A stretch of DNA of 64,000 nucleotides from Nitrospirota bacterium (GTDB lineage Bacteria; Nitrospirota; Thermodesulfovibrionia; Thermodesulfovibrionales; SM23-35), in the NCBI GenBank assembly GCA_014859105.1, contig JACUUX010000007.1, positions 1 through 64,000 on the forward strand, written 5' to 3'. Both the position numbers and the translations under genes were made by a program. The notes under the pieces were generated by a model. The model made no database searches, was not told where the DNA came from, and saw nothing but the letters and a program-made list of their open reading frames with translations. Below, piece by piece: positions 8,530-17,086 of the stretch; position 1 is the stretch's first letter, and every line of letters begins with the position of its first letter.

Positions 8530-8778
8530 ATGATATGTCCAGCTTGTGGAAGTAATGAAGTAAGGCCCATTTACGGGGAAGCCGTAACAGGAACGCACGG
8601 AGTAAGACGGCAGTATCACTGTAAGGGGTGTGATTCCAAGTTTACAACGCTTGAGTTTTATGAGACCGGTGATAACGGAGCGGCGAGAATATTAACTCTT
8701 TTAGCCGGGATTAGGAAGCAGTATGACGCACTCGGTGAAATCATTAAAAGCATAGCATCGGGGCAGAAAACAGTCTAA
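8530..8778 (+). CDS. NrdR-N-like zinc-ribbon protein
   Basis: MICPACGSNEVRPIYGEAVTGTHGVRRQYHCKGCDSKFTTLE. Confidence 0.7.
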   Translation: MICPACGSNEVRPIYGEAVTGTHGVRRQYHCKGCDSKFTTLEFYETGDNGAARILTLLAGIRKQYDALGEIIKSIASGQKTV

Positions 8779-8793
8779 GGGAGGTAACACGTA

Positions 8794-9837
8794 ATGCCAA
8801 CAAATAAGAATACCAGACTTTACACAGACGAGGATCTCGATAAATTCAAATCGCCAGAAGCATCGGCAGCTGATAGTTATCAGAGTTTTAAAAATCTTCT
8901 CGGAGGGCAGGCTGGTAAGCTGGTCGGTATTGATCTAACTAAACCAAGGGCTACTACAGAGCCTACAGGTGCCTTGACAGCGGGTGCGGAAAGAACTCTT
9001 CCAGCAATACAGCGATCAGATGTTTCATCGTTGGCCAGAGAAGGACACACATTTACGAATAAAGATCTCTTGGATTTATATGGACCTTCACGGGAAGAAA
9101 CAGGGACATCTACCTTGCCCTCTCGTGCTGCGGAGAGCACTTTACCTGAACCACCTAAACCTTTCGAGTTTTCTCCTGGGACGAGAGGACTCCGCCAGGA
9201 TATCATGAAAATGCTGCAACGCCCCGGGATTTATAAAAAAGAGTTGGAAAAGAGCCTACCCGCGCTTCAGCAAATGGAAGCGTCCGAGATTTCGGGTTAT
9301 GGGATAAGTAGCCTTCCGGAGATTTATAAGACAAGGGCGACGATCGCAAACGCACTTGGATTAACAGAAGCAGAAGTTGAGAATGTTTTGTCGGAAACTG
9401 AAGAACGTAGGAAGAAATTAAAGACGCTCCCAGCCTCTTATGAAGAAGAACAGGCAGGGAAGGAACGTATCGAGATGTTGAAGCATCCCCCGAAGGATGT
9501 AACAGCCAGCATTCTCGATGCGGCCACTAAATTTGCAGGGCATTTCAAGGATCCCGTCACTGGTGAATTCGACCAGTCTGCATACGAGTCTGCACTTCCC
9601 GGATTAATCAATTCTCTGAGAAAGCATGGCCTGATAGAAACACCGGAAAAAAAGACAAAACGAAGCTCAGAGCCAGACATATTCTTACAGGAAGAGGCAG
9701 AAAGAGATGAAAAGCGGCGACAGCAGAGGTGGTCAGATCTCATACTTGAGCCTGGTCAGACAATTAGACGGAATCCGGGTGATAACAAGTTGTACATAGT
9801 TGATCTCTACGGAAACATTGTAAGGCCGTACGAGTAA
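8794..9837 (+). CDS. Hypothetical phage-type protein with disordered N-terminus
   Basis: 347 aa ORF directly upstream of the giant ORF; SD AGGGAGG. Confidence 0.7.
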   Translation: MPTNKNTRLYTDEDLDKFKSPEASAADSYQSFKNLLGGQAGKLVGIDLTKPRATTEPTGALTAGAERTLPAIQRSDVSSLAREGHTFTNKDLLDLYGPSREETGTSTLPSRAAESTLPEPPKPFEFSPGTRGLRQDIMKMLQRPGIYKKELEKSLPALQQMEASEISGYGISSLPEIYKTRATIANALGLTEAEVENVLSETEERRKKLKTLPASYEEEQAGKERIEMLKHPPKDVTASILDAATKFAGHFKDPVTGEFDQSAYESALPGLINSLRKHGLIETPEKKTKRSSEPDIFLQEEAERDEKRRQQRWSDLILEPGQTIRRNPGDNKLYIVDLYGNIVRPYE

Positions 9838-9860
9838 AGCGTTAATGAAAGGAAAGAAAT

Positions 9861-12800
9861 ATGAATAATCCGAATAACCCCCTGCAGTGGGAGGATGTCA
9901 CAGAGCAGATAAGACCGCGAAGAACACCTGATGTTTTAAAGGGGCCGGATGTTGCCAACGAGGCTTTAAAGCCTGAGACAACACCTTCAAATCCGCTGGA
10001 ATGGGAGGACTTTACCCCGCAGATCATGAAATCAAGAGCTCCTGTTGTGTCCCCTGGTCCCACAGGCCAAGTTTCTTCCAATGCTTTAAGCTGGCCGGAT
10101 GTTACTCAGGAGTTCCTTCCATCGAGATCACCTACTAAACAGCCAGAGCAGATATCCCCTGAATCCACATTACCTGTCAGGGAGACTCTCAAGAAAACAG
10201 GTGAGGCGGTTATGCGTCCCTTCAAAGCCCAGGCTGCAAAAGTTGGTGAGGCGTTTCACAGAGGCATGGCAGGGTTTACGAAAGGGTTAACGGATGTTGC
10301 CGATTATGTCGGCGAGAAGACTGGACTATATGAACTTGGTGAAAACGTAGGAATTCCGAGAAGCAGCGGGATTCTGCAGAAGGCCATTAAGACCTATTCC
10401 GAGAAATCTGAGCACTGGCACAAGCGATCTGAGGAGATCGGAACGAATGTCATTGATGAGTTGCTCGGCGAAGCAGTCGGCGGAGCCGTGCCAGGCGTTA
10501 CCGAGTTTGCATTAAACGTTCCTTATGCAGCCTTGAGAGGGGCAGCCGAGGCGGAAAAACAAGGAAGGAGTGAAATCACCGGTGCATTGACTGAAGGTGC
10601 AAAGCGTGCCCTTCTCGGTCAAATATTCCATGCCGGTAATCTTATGAAGCAACCCTACTCAACTCTTGCAACCGGTACGGCTTTCGGAGCTCAGGCAGCG
10701 TCTGAAGGTGCAGGTCCAGAGGAAATAGCAAAAAGCGCAGGTACTGGACTTCTTTACGGCCTTCTCCACAGAGGAGGAAAATTAGGCCCGCGGGATGTCA
10801 TTGAGGGCGTTAAAGAGACATTTCCCATGAGATATAGAGAGATCCTCGATAAAAAAGCTCATGAAGCAGCAACATCGCCGCTGAATATCCGGCCAGAGCC
10901 TACGGAAGCACAGAAAGAAGCCGGCAACTATAAGAAAGGTCATATCGCTATTCAGGGGCTTGATATCTCAATCGAGAATCCAAAAGGCTCAACACGTTCA
11001 GGTGTTACAGCCGAAGGCAGAAAATGGGAAACTGAGGTTAAATCCCATTACGGATATATCAGGGGAACGAAAGGCAAAGACAAGGATCACATTGATACCT
11101 TTATAGGTGAACATCCTGAAAGCAAAAACGTCTTTGTTGTAAACCAGATTGACCCAAAAACAGGCAAATTCGATGAGCATAAAGTGATGCTCGGATTCCA
11201 GACAGAGAATGATGCACGCATCGGATATCTCGAAAACTATGAGCCGGGATGGAAGGGGCTTGGAAGTATTACGCCAATGTCAGTAAAGGAATTTAAAGAC
11301 TGGAGCAGGGAGGGAGAGAGAAAGGCCGAACCGGTAAAAACAGAAGCCACAATTACGGAGCCCGAGATTACCCGACCACCGAAATACAGAGCAGAAGTCA
11401 CACCGACTGAGGGAGAAATCCCCCCTCACATAGAAAGGGCAGTTCAAGAACCAAGAAAAGTTCCTGTCGAGGTTGCCGTCCAGACTAAACAGCTTACGAA
11501 AGACACACTGAATGAAAGTTTTGCATCGGGAATTATAAATCCTGCACAGCCTATCAGGTTAACAACTGTTGATGAACTGAGAGACATCATAAAGCGTGGA
11601 GTCCTTCGGGAAGGCCGAGATTTTGAAGGAAGAGCCGGGATATCTGCTCAGCTCGCAGGTGGAAAAAAGCCCATCGTTGCCTATGGAGCAAATGACAGAA
11701 TAAGCGCTGCTATTATTTTTCCTGAAGGTGCTGTAGAAGGAAGGGGAATGCAGCCGAATGAAGTTAAGATCAATCCTGCAATTTCACCTGAACAACTCCG
11801 ATTCGTTATTGACGGATATAGAGAACTCCTTACCTTCGAGGATCTGAAACGGATTGTCGAAGGAAGAGAAAAGGTCACAGTACCGGAGTTTGCACCTGAA
11901 GAAGGATTCAGAAGACCTGTAGAACCGGAATTACCGGAAGGAGAACCCGTTAAAAGAAGCGACATCGTTAACTTCCTTCAGGAGAAGCTTGATGTTCCAA
12001 TAAGAACCGGAAGGTTTACAGGTCAAGGTAGAGGAGTCCTCGGAATCTTCAAACCAAAAGAAGAAGTAGTCAGAACCAAGTTTGCAAATGACATTGAGAC
12101 AATGGCCCATGAAGTCGGCCATGGTTTACAGAAATTCCTATTCCCGGAATCAGTAACCCGTAGAGGTTACACAGAAGAAATCTTCAGTGCTTTCAAAGAC
12201 GAGCTCGAACCGATTGCAACAAAACCGAGACCCGGACAGCCGAAGACAACTGAAGGCTTTGCAGAGTTCATTCGTCTTTATGTCACCAATGAGAAGAAAG
12301 CCAGAGAGAAGGCCCCTCGGTTCTTCGAGCATTTCGAAAATATTCTGAATGAGAAATCACCTGAAGCAAGGGATATCCTTCTTGAGGCACGGAGTAACTT
12401 TAATCGTTGGGTCAAGCAGCCCTCGCTTGCACGAGTCCTGGGGCAGATATCGACAGGTGAACAGAGAAAGCGTCCTACAACCTTTAATGACCTTTACACT
12501 GCAACTGTTGATGACCTGCATCCCCTGAAGAAGATGGTCCAGGAAATGGCACGGGGTGAGGAACTGCCGATGAGTAAGGACCCGTACAAATTAGCAAGGC
12601 TTTATCGTGGATGGTGGGGGAAGGCCGATGCATTTTTAGAATACAGACCCTTTGACTACAACACATACGCATGGAAAGGAAAGCCCCTCAGAGAGATTCT
12701 CCCCCCTCTTAAAGATAACCTTGATGAATTCAGGGCCTATGTTATCTCAAAACGATCCATTGAGCTTCATGAAAGAGGCAAAGAGACCGGCATTCTTAAA

Positions 12801-14972
12801 AGAGATGCTAAGAAAATAGTTTCTGACTATGAGCAGAAATTCGGTAAGGCATTCGATGATTTAAAGGAGTATCAGGATCTTACACTGAAATATCTCAGAG
12901 ATAGCAATGTTTTAAGCACGAGGGATTACCTGAAGATTAAACAGCTTAACAGAGACTATGTCCCCTTTTACAGGGTGATGGAGACCGAGAAGCGGGGCGG
13001 ATTAGGAAAAGGTTTTCAAGCATATCAGCCTATCAAGGGCATAAAAGGTTCTTGGAGAGACATTGTAGACCCATTGGAATCCGTCATCAAGAATACATAT
13101 CTTTTTATCAACGCCGCCGAAAGAAACGCAATAGGTAAAGCTCTGGTTGACCTTGCAGGTAGCAAACAGGGGCTTGGTAAGTATGTCGAGAAAATTCCTC
13201 TATCAAAGCAAAAGATCACGGTCAAAATTTCCGAGGTAATTGAAGATCCGTTCATGAAAGAACTTTTCAAGAATACCGGTCTTTCAGAACAGACAGCCTC
13301 TATTTTCAGACCTTCTGCATTTCAGCCGAAAGACAACGTTATCTCTGTCTGGAATAAAGGCAGGCGTGAGATCTATCGAGTTCACCCTGAGATTGCAAGG
13401 ACCATGCAGGCAGTCGATAAAGAGCAGATGAACACCATCGTCAAGATTATGAGCTATCCTGCACGGTGGTTAAGAGCAGGTGCAACGCTGGCTCCTGAGT
13501 TTAGTGTAAGAAACCCGATAAGGGACAATTTCACAGCCTTTACATACAGCAAATATGGCTTTAAACCCGGAGTGGATTTCATAAAGGGATTATTCAATGT
13601 TACTAATAAGTCTGATCTTTACTGGCAGTGGACGAAGGCAGGCGGTCAACATGCGATGCTCGTATCCATGGATCGTGAGTATCTACGGAAAAACCTTGAT
13701 GCTGTTATACGGGGAAAAGGACCCTTCAGTCCCGAAACCTACAAGAACATTATCAAGAACCCAATGGAAGCACTCAGGATACTTTCAGAGTTTGGAGAAA
13801 AAGGAACACGTGTAGGTGAGTTCTTAAGGGGCGTCAGAAAAGAGGGGTTAACAAAGGAAGGTTTACAGAAGGCAGCCTTTGCATCCAGAGAAGTAACACT
13901 TGATTTTGCAAGGATAGGAGCGAAGACTAAGGCCGTAAACTCCCTCATCGCTTTCTGGAATGCGAATGTCCAGGGCTTTGACAAGATGGTTAGGGCATTC
14001 AAAGAAAACCCTGTTACTTCTACATTCAGGGCAATGGCAGCAATAACCTTACCCTCGATAATCCTTACGGTTATAAATAGACGGGATGAACGCTGGAAGG
14101 AAATCCCTCAGTGGCAGAAAGACCTCTTCTGGATTATCATGACGGAGGATCATATCTGGAGAATCCCGAAGCCCTTTGAACTCGGAATTCTTTTTGGAAC
14201 AGTCCCTGAGAGAATTACTGAATACATCCTGGATAACGACCCACGAGCTTTTAACGGAATCCTGAAAGCTATCGGTCAAGGGGCTTCACCGGGAGTCATA
14301 CCTACGGTAGCAGTACCTCTTCTTGAGAACTGGGCAAATAAGAGCTTTTTCCTTGACAGGCCGATAGTGTCAAGAGGCAAGGAAAAACTTATGCCTGAGT
14401 ATCAATATCAACCTTACACAACAGAAATCGGAAAGAGACTCGGCAGGATGATTGGCAGGATACCGGGTATAGGTGAGACTGCAGCAGCTTCACCTGCAAA
14501 GATAGAGAACCTTATCAGGGGATGGAGCGGGGGTCTTGGAATGCACATACTCAAGGCAGCCGATACTGGACTTAAGAAAGCGGGCGTATTGCCAGAGGAA
14601 GTGAAACCCTCTCGTACACTTTCTGATATTCCCTTCATAAAAGCCTTTGCTGTGAGACATCCCTCAGCCGGTGCTGAAAGCATCCAGAGGTTTTATGACA
14701 ACTACGAGAAGGCTTCTCAAACTCTCTCAACCGCAAGGGAATTAATCAGAGAAGGCAAACGTGAAGAAGCCGGGGAACTGTTAAATCTCGGCAAGAAATA
14801 CAAGCTCGATCAACATTACAAATCTCTCAGTAATGCCCATCAGTTGATAGATAAAGTTTATGCGAATCCTGAACTCACTTCGGAGGAGAAAAGGAAACTG
14901 ATTGATGAAATATATCTGAGTATGATTCGGATCGCTCGACACGGAAATAAATTACTGGAGAGACATGAATAA
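9861..14972 (+). CDS. Giant polyvalent-type protein (InPase-like domain, zincin metallopeptidase, LPD38-like C-terminal region)
   Basis: 1703 aa; NYKKGHIAIQGLDISIENPKGS...KDHIDTFIGEHPESKNVFVVNQIDP; HEVGH + EGFAEFIRLYV; GATLAPEFSVRNPIRDNFTAFTYSKYGFKPG. Confidence 0.75.
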   Translation: MNNPNNPLQWEDVTEQIRPRRTPDVLKGPDVANEALKPETTPSNPLEWEDFTPQIMKSRAPVVSPGPTGQVSSNALSWPDVTQEFLPSRSPTKQPEQISPESTLPVRETLKKTGEAVMRPFKAQAAKVGEAFHRGMAGFTKGLTDVADYVGEKTGLYELGENVGIPRSSGILQKAIKTYSEKSEHWHKRSEEIGTNVIDELLGEAVGGAVPGVTEFALNVPYAALRGAAEAEKQGRSEITGALTEGAKRALLGQIFHAGNLMKQPYSTLATGTAFGAQAASEGAGPEEIAKSAGTGLLYGLLHRGGKLGPRDVIEGVKETFPMRYREILDKKAHEAATSPLNIRPEPTEAQKEAGNYKKGHIAIQGLDISIENPKGSTRSGVTAEGRKWETEVKSHYGYIRGTKGKDKDHIDTFIGEHPESKNVFVVNQIDPKTGKFDEHKVMLGFQTENDARIGYLENYEPGWKGLGSITPMSVKEFKDWSREGERKAEPVKTEATITEPEITRPPKYRAEVTPTEGEIPPHIERAVQEPRKVPVEVAVQTKQLTKDTLNESFASGIINPAQPIRLTTVDELRDIIKRGVLREGRDFEGRAGISAQLAGGKKPIVAYGANDRISAAIIFPEGAVEGRGMQPNEVKINPAISPEQLRFVIDGYRELLTFEDLKRIVEGREKVTVPEFAPEEGFRRPVEPELPEGEPVKRSDIVNFLQEKLDVPIRTGRFTGQGRGVLGIFKPKEEVVRTKFANDIETMAHEVGHGLQKFLFPESVTRRGYTEEIFSAFKDELEPIATKPRPGQPKTTEGFAEFIRLYVTNEKKAREKAPRFFEHFENILNEKSPEARDILLEARSNFNRWVKQPSLARVLGQISTGEQRKRPTTFNDLYTATVDDLHPLKKMVQEMARGEELPMSKDPYKLARLYRGWWGKADAFLEYRPFDYNTYAWKGKPLREILPPLKDNLDEFRAYVISKRSIELHERGKETGILKRDAKKIVSDYEQKFGKAFDDLKEYQDLTLKYLRDSNVLSTRDYLKIKQLNRDYVPFYRVMETEKRGGLGKGFQAYQPIKGIKGSWRDIVDPLESVIKNTYLFINAAERNAIGKALVDLAGSKQGLGKYVEKIPLSKQKITVKISEVIEDPFMKELFKNTGLSEQTASIFRPSAFQPKDNVISVWNKGRREIYRVHPEIARTMQAVDKEQMNTIVKIMSYPARWLRAGATLAPEFSVRNPIRDNFTAFTYSKYGFKPGVDFIKGLFNVTNKSDLYWQWTKAGGQHAMLVSMDREYLRKNLDAVIRGKGPFSPETYKNIIKNPMEALRILSEFGEKGTRVGEFLRGVRKEGLTKEGLQKAAFASREVTLDFARIGAKTKAVNSLIAFWNANVQGFDKMVRAFKENPVTSTFRAMAAITLPSIILTVINRRDERWKEIPQWQKDLFWIIMTEDHIWRIPKPFELGILFGTVPERITEYILDNDPRAFNGILKAIGQGASPGVIPTVAVPLLENWANKSFFLDRPIVSRGKEKLMPEYQYQPYTTEIGKRLGRMIGRIPGIGETAAASPAKIENLIRGWSGGLGMHILKAADTGLKKAGVLPEEVKPSRTLSDIPFIKAFAVRHPSAGAESIQRFYDNYEKASQTLSTARELIREGKREEAGELLNLGKKYKLDQHYKSLSNAHQLIDKVYANPELTSEEKRKLIDEIYLSMIRIARHGNKLLERHE

Positions 14973-15171
14973 AGACGGCGATCGTGAACTGCTCCTTGCA
15001 ATGATCGGAATCTATAGGGATATGATTGCCGAGCTCATTGATGAAAAGCACCGTCTCATCAAGGAAAACTACTCTTTACGGAACTGGCTTGAGGATTACT
15101 GGAGGGAGTTTGCACTCATTGAATATGAAATCAAAGAAGCATCGGGAAGTAAGCAGCAAATTAACGCATAG
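14965..15171 (+). CDS. Small coiled-coil-like hypothetical
   Basis: 68 aa, overlaps upstream stop. Confidence 0.5.
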   Translation: MNKDGDRELLLAMIGIYRDMIAELIDEKHRLIKENYSLRNWLEDYWREFALIEYEIKEASGSKQQINA

Positions 15172-15180
15172 GAGGAAAGA

Positions 15181-15312
15181 GTGACAGAAGTAGACAGAAG
15201 AACAATCTTAAAAATGCAGGCTCTTATACTGGAGCTTGAGAGAAGAATTGAAGCACTCGAAAAAGCCCTACCGCAAAGGGAGAGGCCATGCCAACTGATA
15301 TCCAGAAATTAA
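15181..15312 (+). CDS. Small coiled-coil hypothetical (43 aa, GTG start)
   Basis: MTEVDRRTILKMQALILELERRIEALEKALPQRERPCQLISRN after AGGAGGAAAGA. Confidence 0.5.
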   Translation: MTEVDRRTILKMQALILELERRIEALEKALPQRERPCQLISRN

Positions 15313-15330
15313 AGTCAGAGAGGAGGTTTT

Positions 15331-15777
15331 ATGAGGAAAACGGATGATAGCGTGATTTTGCAAATGCATGAGGAGGGGAAATCGTTAAGGGAAATAGCTG
15401 AAAAGTTTGGATGCTCCAAGACTGCTATATCGAAACGGCTCAAGAGGGTAAAGGGTAAACCACCTGTTGACCCTGAAAAGAAAGTCTCAACTGTGGCAGA
15501 AGACAATCAACAGAAACCTATTATTCAACAAGCTGTCTCAACCGGTAATTATCTCAGGAAAATCGGCACCCGAGAAATCTTTGCTTATTCAGACCGTCTT
15601 ATGCAGAGGGGAGACATGGTCCCGTATGTTGGAGATATCCCCGTACCATCGGATTTTGAAGTTTCACAGTTTGAAATCACTTTCTTGAAATTCATAAGTG
15701 GTAAAGGAATGGTTAATGCTGAAGACTTCAAGAAGTTTACGGCCTCGTCAACCTCCGGGAGGAAAAATGCGAACTAA
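15331..15777 (+). CDS. HTH protein (resolvase/terminase-type HTH)
   Basis: DDSVILQMHEEGKSLREIAEKFGCSKTAISKRLKRV; SD GAGGAGG. Confidence 0.65.
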   Translation: MRKTDDSVILQMHEEGKSLREIAEKFGCSKTAISKRLKRVKGKPPVDPEKKVSTVAEDNQQKPIIQQAVSTGNYLRKIGTREIFAYSDRLMQRGDMVPYVGDIPVPSDFEVSQFEITFLKFISGKGMVNAEDFKKFTASSTSGRKNAN

Positions 15778-16180
15778 AGAGCAGGAATTCATCAAGGGAC
15801 TCTCCGCCGGGCTATCGGTATCGGTGGCAATGAAGCAAGCGGGCTATAGTTCTCGAACTGATGCAAGGCGAATCATACTGATGAATCCCCGGATTTGTAG
15901 CACCGTTATAACCATGCTTCTTGAGGGAACGGATCAGCCAGATGAAACTGTTATTGAACTCTTTAAGGAGCGATTGATTGATATAGTGCAGGCAAAAATA
16001 ACCGACTTCGTTTCCTTTGGCCCGGAAGGTGTCAAAATTAGGAAGAACTTCCCCAAGGAGAAAGCTTTCTGCATTGCTGAGCTCCAGATGAAAGATTCGG
16101 AAACTGTTACGTACATTCGTCTGCATGATGGACTTAAAGCCACAGAGCTTCTCCTCAGATATGCGAGGCTAACGTTATGA
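15767..16180 (+). CDS. Terminase small subunit-like protein, paralog 1
   Basis: KEQEFIKGLSAGLSVSVAMKQAGYSSRTDARRIILMNPRICSTVI...AKITDFVSFGPEGVKIRKN...HDGLKATELLLRY; ATG at 15767 after GGGAGG. Confidence 0.65.
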   Translation: MRTKEQEFIKGLSAGLSVSVAMKQAGYSSRTDARRIILMNPRICSTVITMLLEGTDQPDETVIELFKERLIDIVQAKITDFVSFGPEGVKIRKNFPKEKAFCIAELQMKDSETVTYIRLHDGLKATELLLRYARLTL

Positions 16181-16710
16181 GTAAAAAAGCAAACGGGGAA
16201 CTTACTAATAAACAGAAAGTGTTCGTCATTGAATACTGTCGTGATTTTAACGGATTGCAGGCTGCGATAAAAGCAGGGTATTCCCGGAAAACTGCTCGTG
16301 TTATTGCGCAGGAAAACTTGCTTAAACCTGCCATTCAAGAAAAAATTGCAGCAATTCTTCAAAAGCGTGAAGAGGAAGCAGAACTACAGGTTAAAGATCT
16401 TCAACGATACTGGAAGAACATAATGTTTACCAAAGTAACGGATGTTATTAGCTTCAATGAATCGGGAGTGAGCTTCAATAAGAACTCTGATGAGATTGAC
16501 CCGGATGTTGCTCTATCTCTTGAATCTGTCGAAGTAATTGAAAGCTTTTCAGGAAACGACAAAAGTATTCTGCGCACGAAGGTGAAGATGAAAGATGCAC
16601 TCAAGGCCAGCGAGAATTATGGCCGCACGATTGGTGCCTTCAGGGACAAGATAGATCACACTTTTGAGACACCTGAGGAGCGACTCAGAAGGCTCAAGGG
16701 TGAGAAATGA
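16177..16710 (+). CDS. Terminase small subunit (Terminase_2-like), paralog 2
   Basis: LTNKQKVFVIEYCRDFNGLQAAIKAGYSRKTARVIAQENLLKPAIQEKI...KVTDVISFNESGVSFNKN...KDALKASENYGR. Confidence 0.8.
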   Translation: MSKKANGELTNKQKVFVIEYCRDFNGLQAAIKAGYSRKTARVIAQENLLKPAIQEKIAAILQKREEEAELQVKDLQRYWKNIMFTKVTDVISFNESGVSFNKNSDEIDPDVALSLESVEVIESFSGNDKSILRTKVKMKDALKASENYGRTIGAFRDKIDHTFETPEERLRRLKGEK

Positions 16711-16823
16711 GGCCATATCTTAGTATGTCTGCGTTTGAGATTGCGCAACGTAGGGCATCTGAGGAAGCCGTTTTTAGAAGTTTCAATAGATTTTTCACAA
16801 AAATGAGCGGTAGGGAGGAATGA
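16707..16823 (+). CDS. Small ORF (38 aa), coupled
   Basis: MRPYLSMSAFEIAQRRASEEAVFRSFNRFFTKMSGREE; ATGA overlaps at both ends. Confidence 0.45.
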   Translation: MRPYLSMSAFEIAQRRASEEAVFRSFNRFFTKMSGREE

Positions 16824-17056
16824 TGAAAATTTGGAAATGTCAAGCTTGTGGCCATAAACACGAAATAAAAACCGAGGAGGCGAAAGCCGAGTCGGTCTTT
16901 ATTAATTTGTTAGATGCAGCTATTGAACTTTTAATTGTTGCTAAAATGCGAGGGGATAATAAACTTCCAGCAAACCCAGCAAATGATATAAGGCTATGGA
17001 CAGTGAGAATGCAAAATGCATGGGATGATCTTGATTATATAATTGTCTTTTTTTAA
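16820..17056 (+). CDS. Small protein with N-terminal CxxC
   Basis: KIWKCQACGHKHEI; GGGAGG SD. Confidence 0.5.
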   Translation: MMKIWKCQACGHKHEIKTEEAKAESVFINLLDAAIELLIVAKMRGDNKLPANPANDIRLWTVRMQNAWDDLDYIIVFF

Positions 17057-17086
17057 ATGGCTTTTTAGAAGGAATTTGAGCGAGCC

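Noticed and set aside
8530-8778. Full NrdR repressor
   Set aside because: Only the zinc-ribbon half resembles NrdR; the ATP-cone domain is missing.
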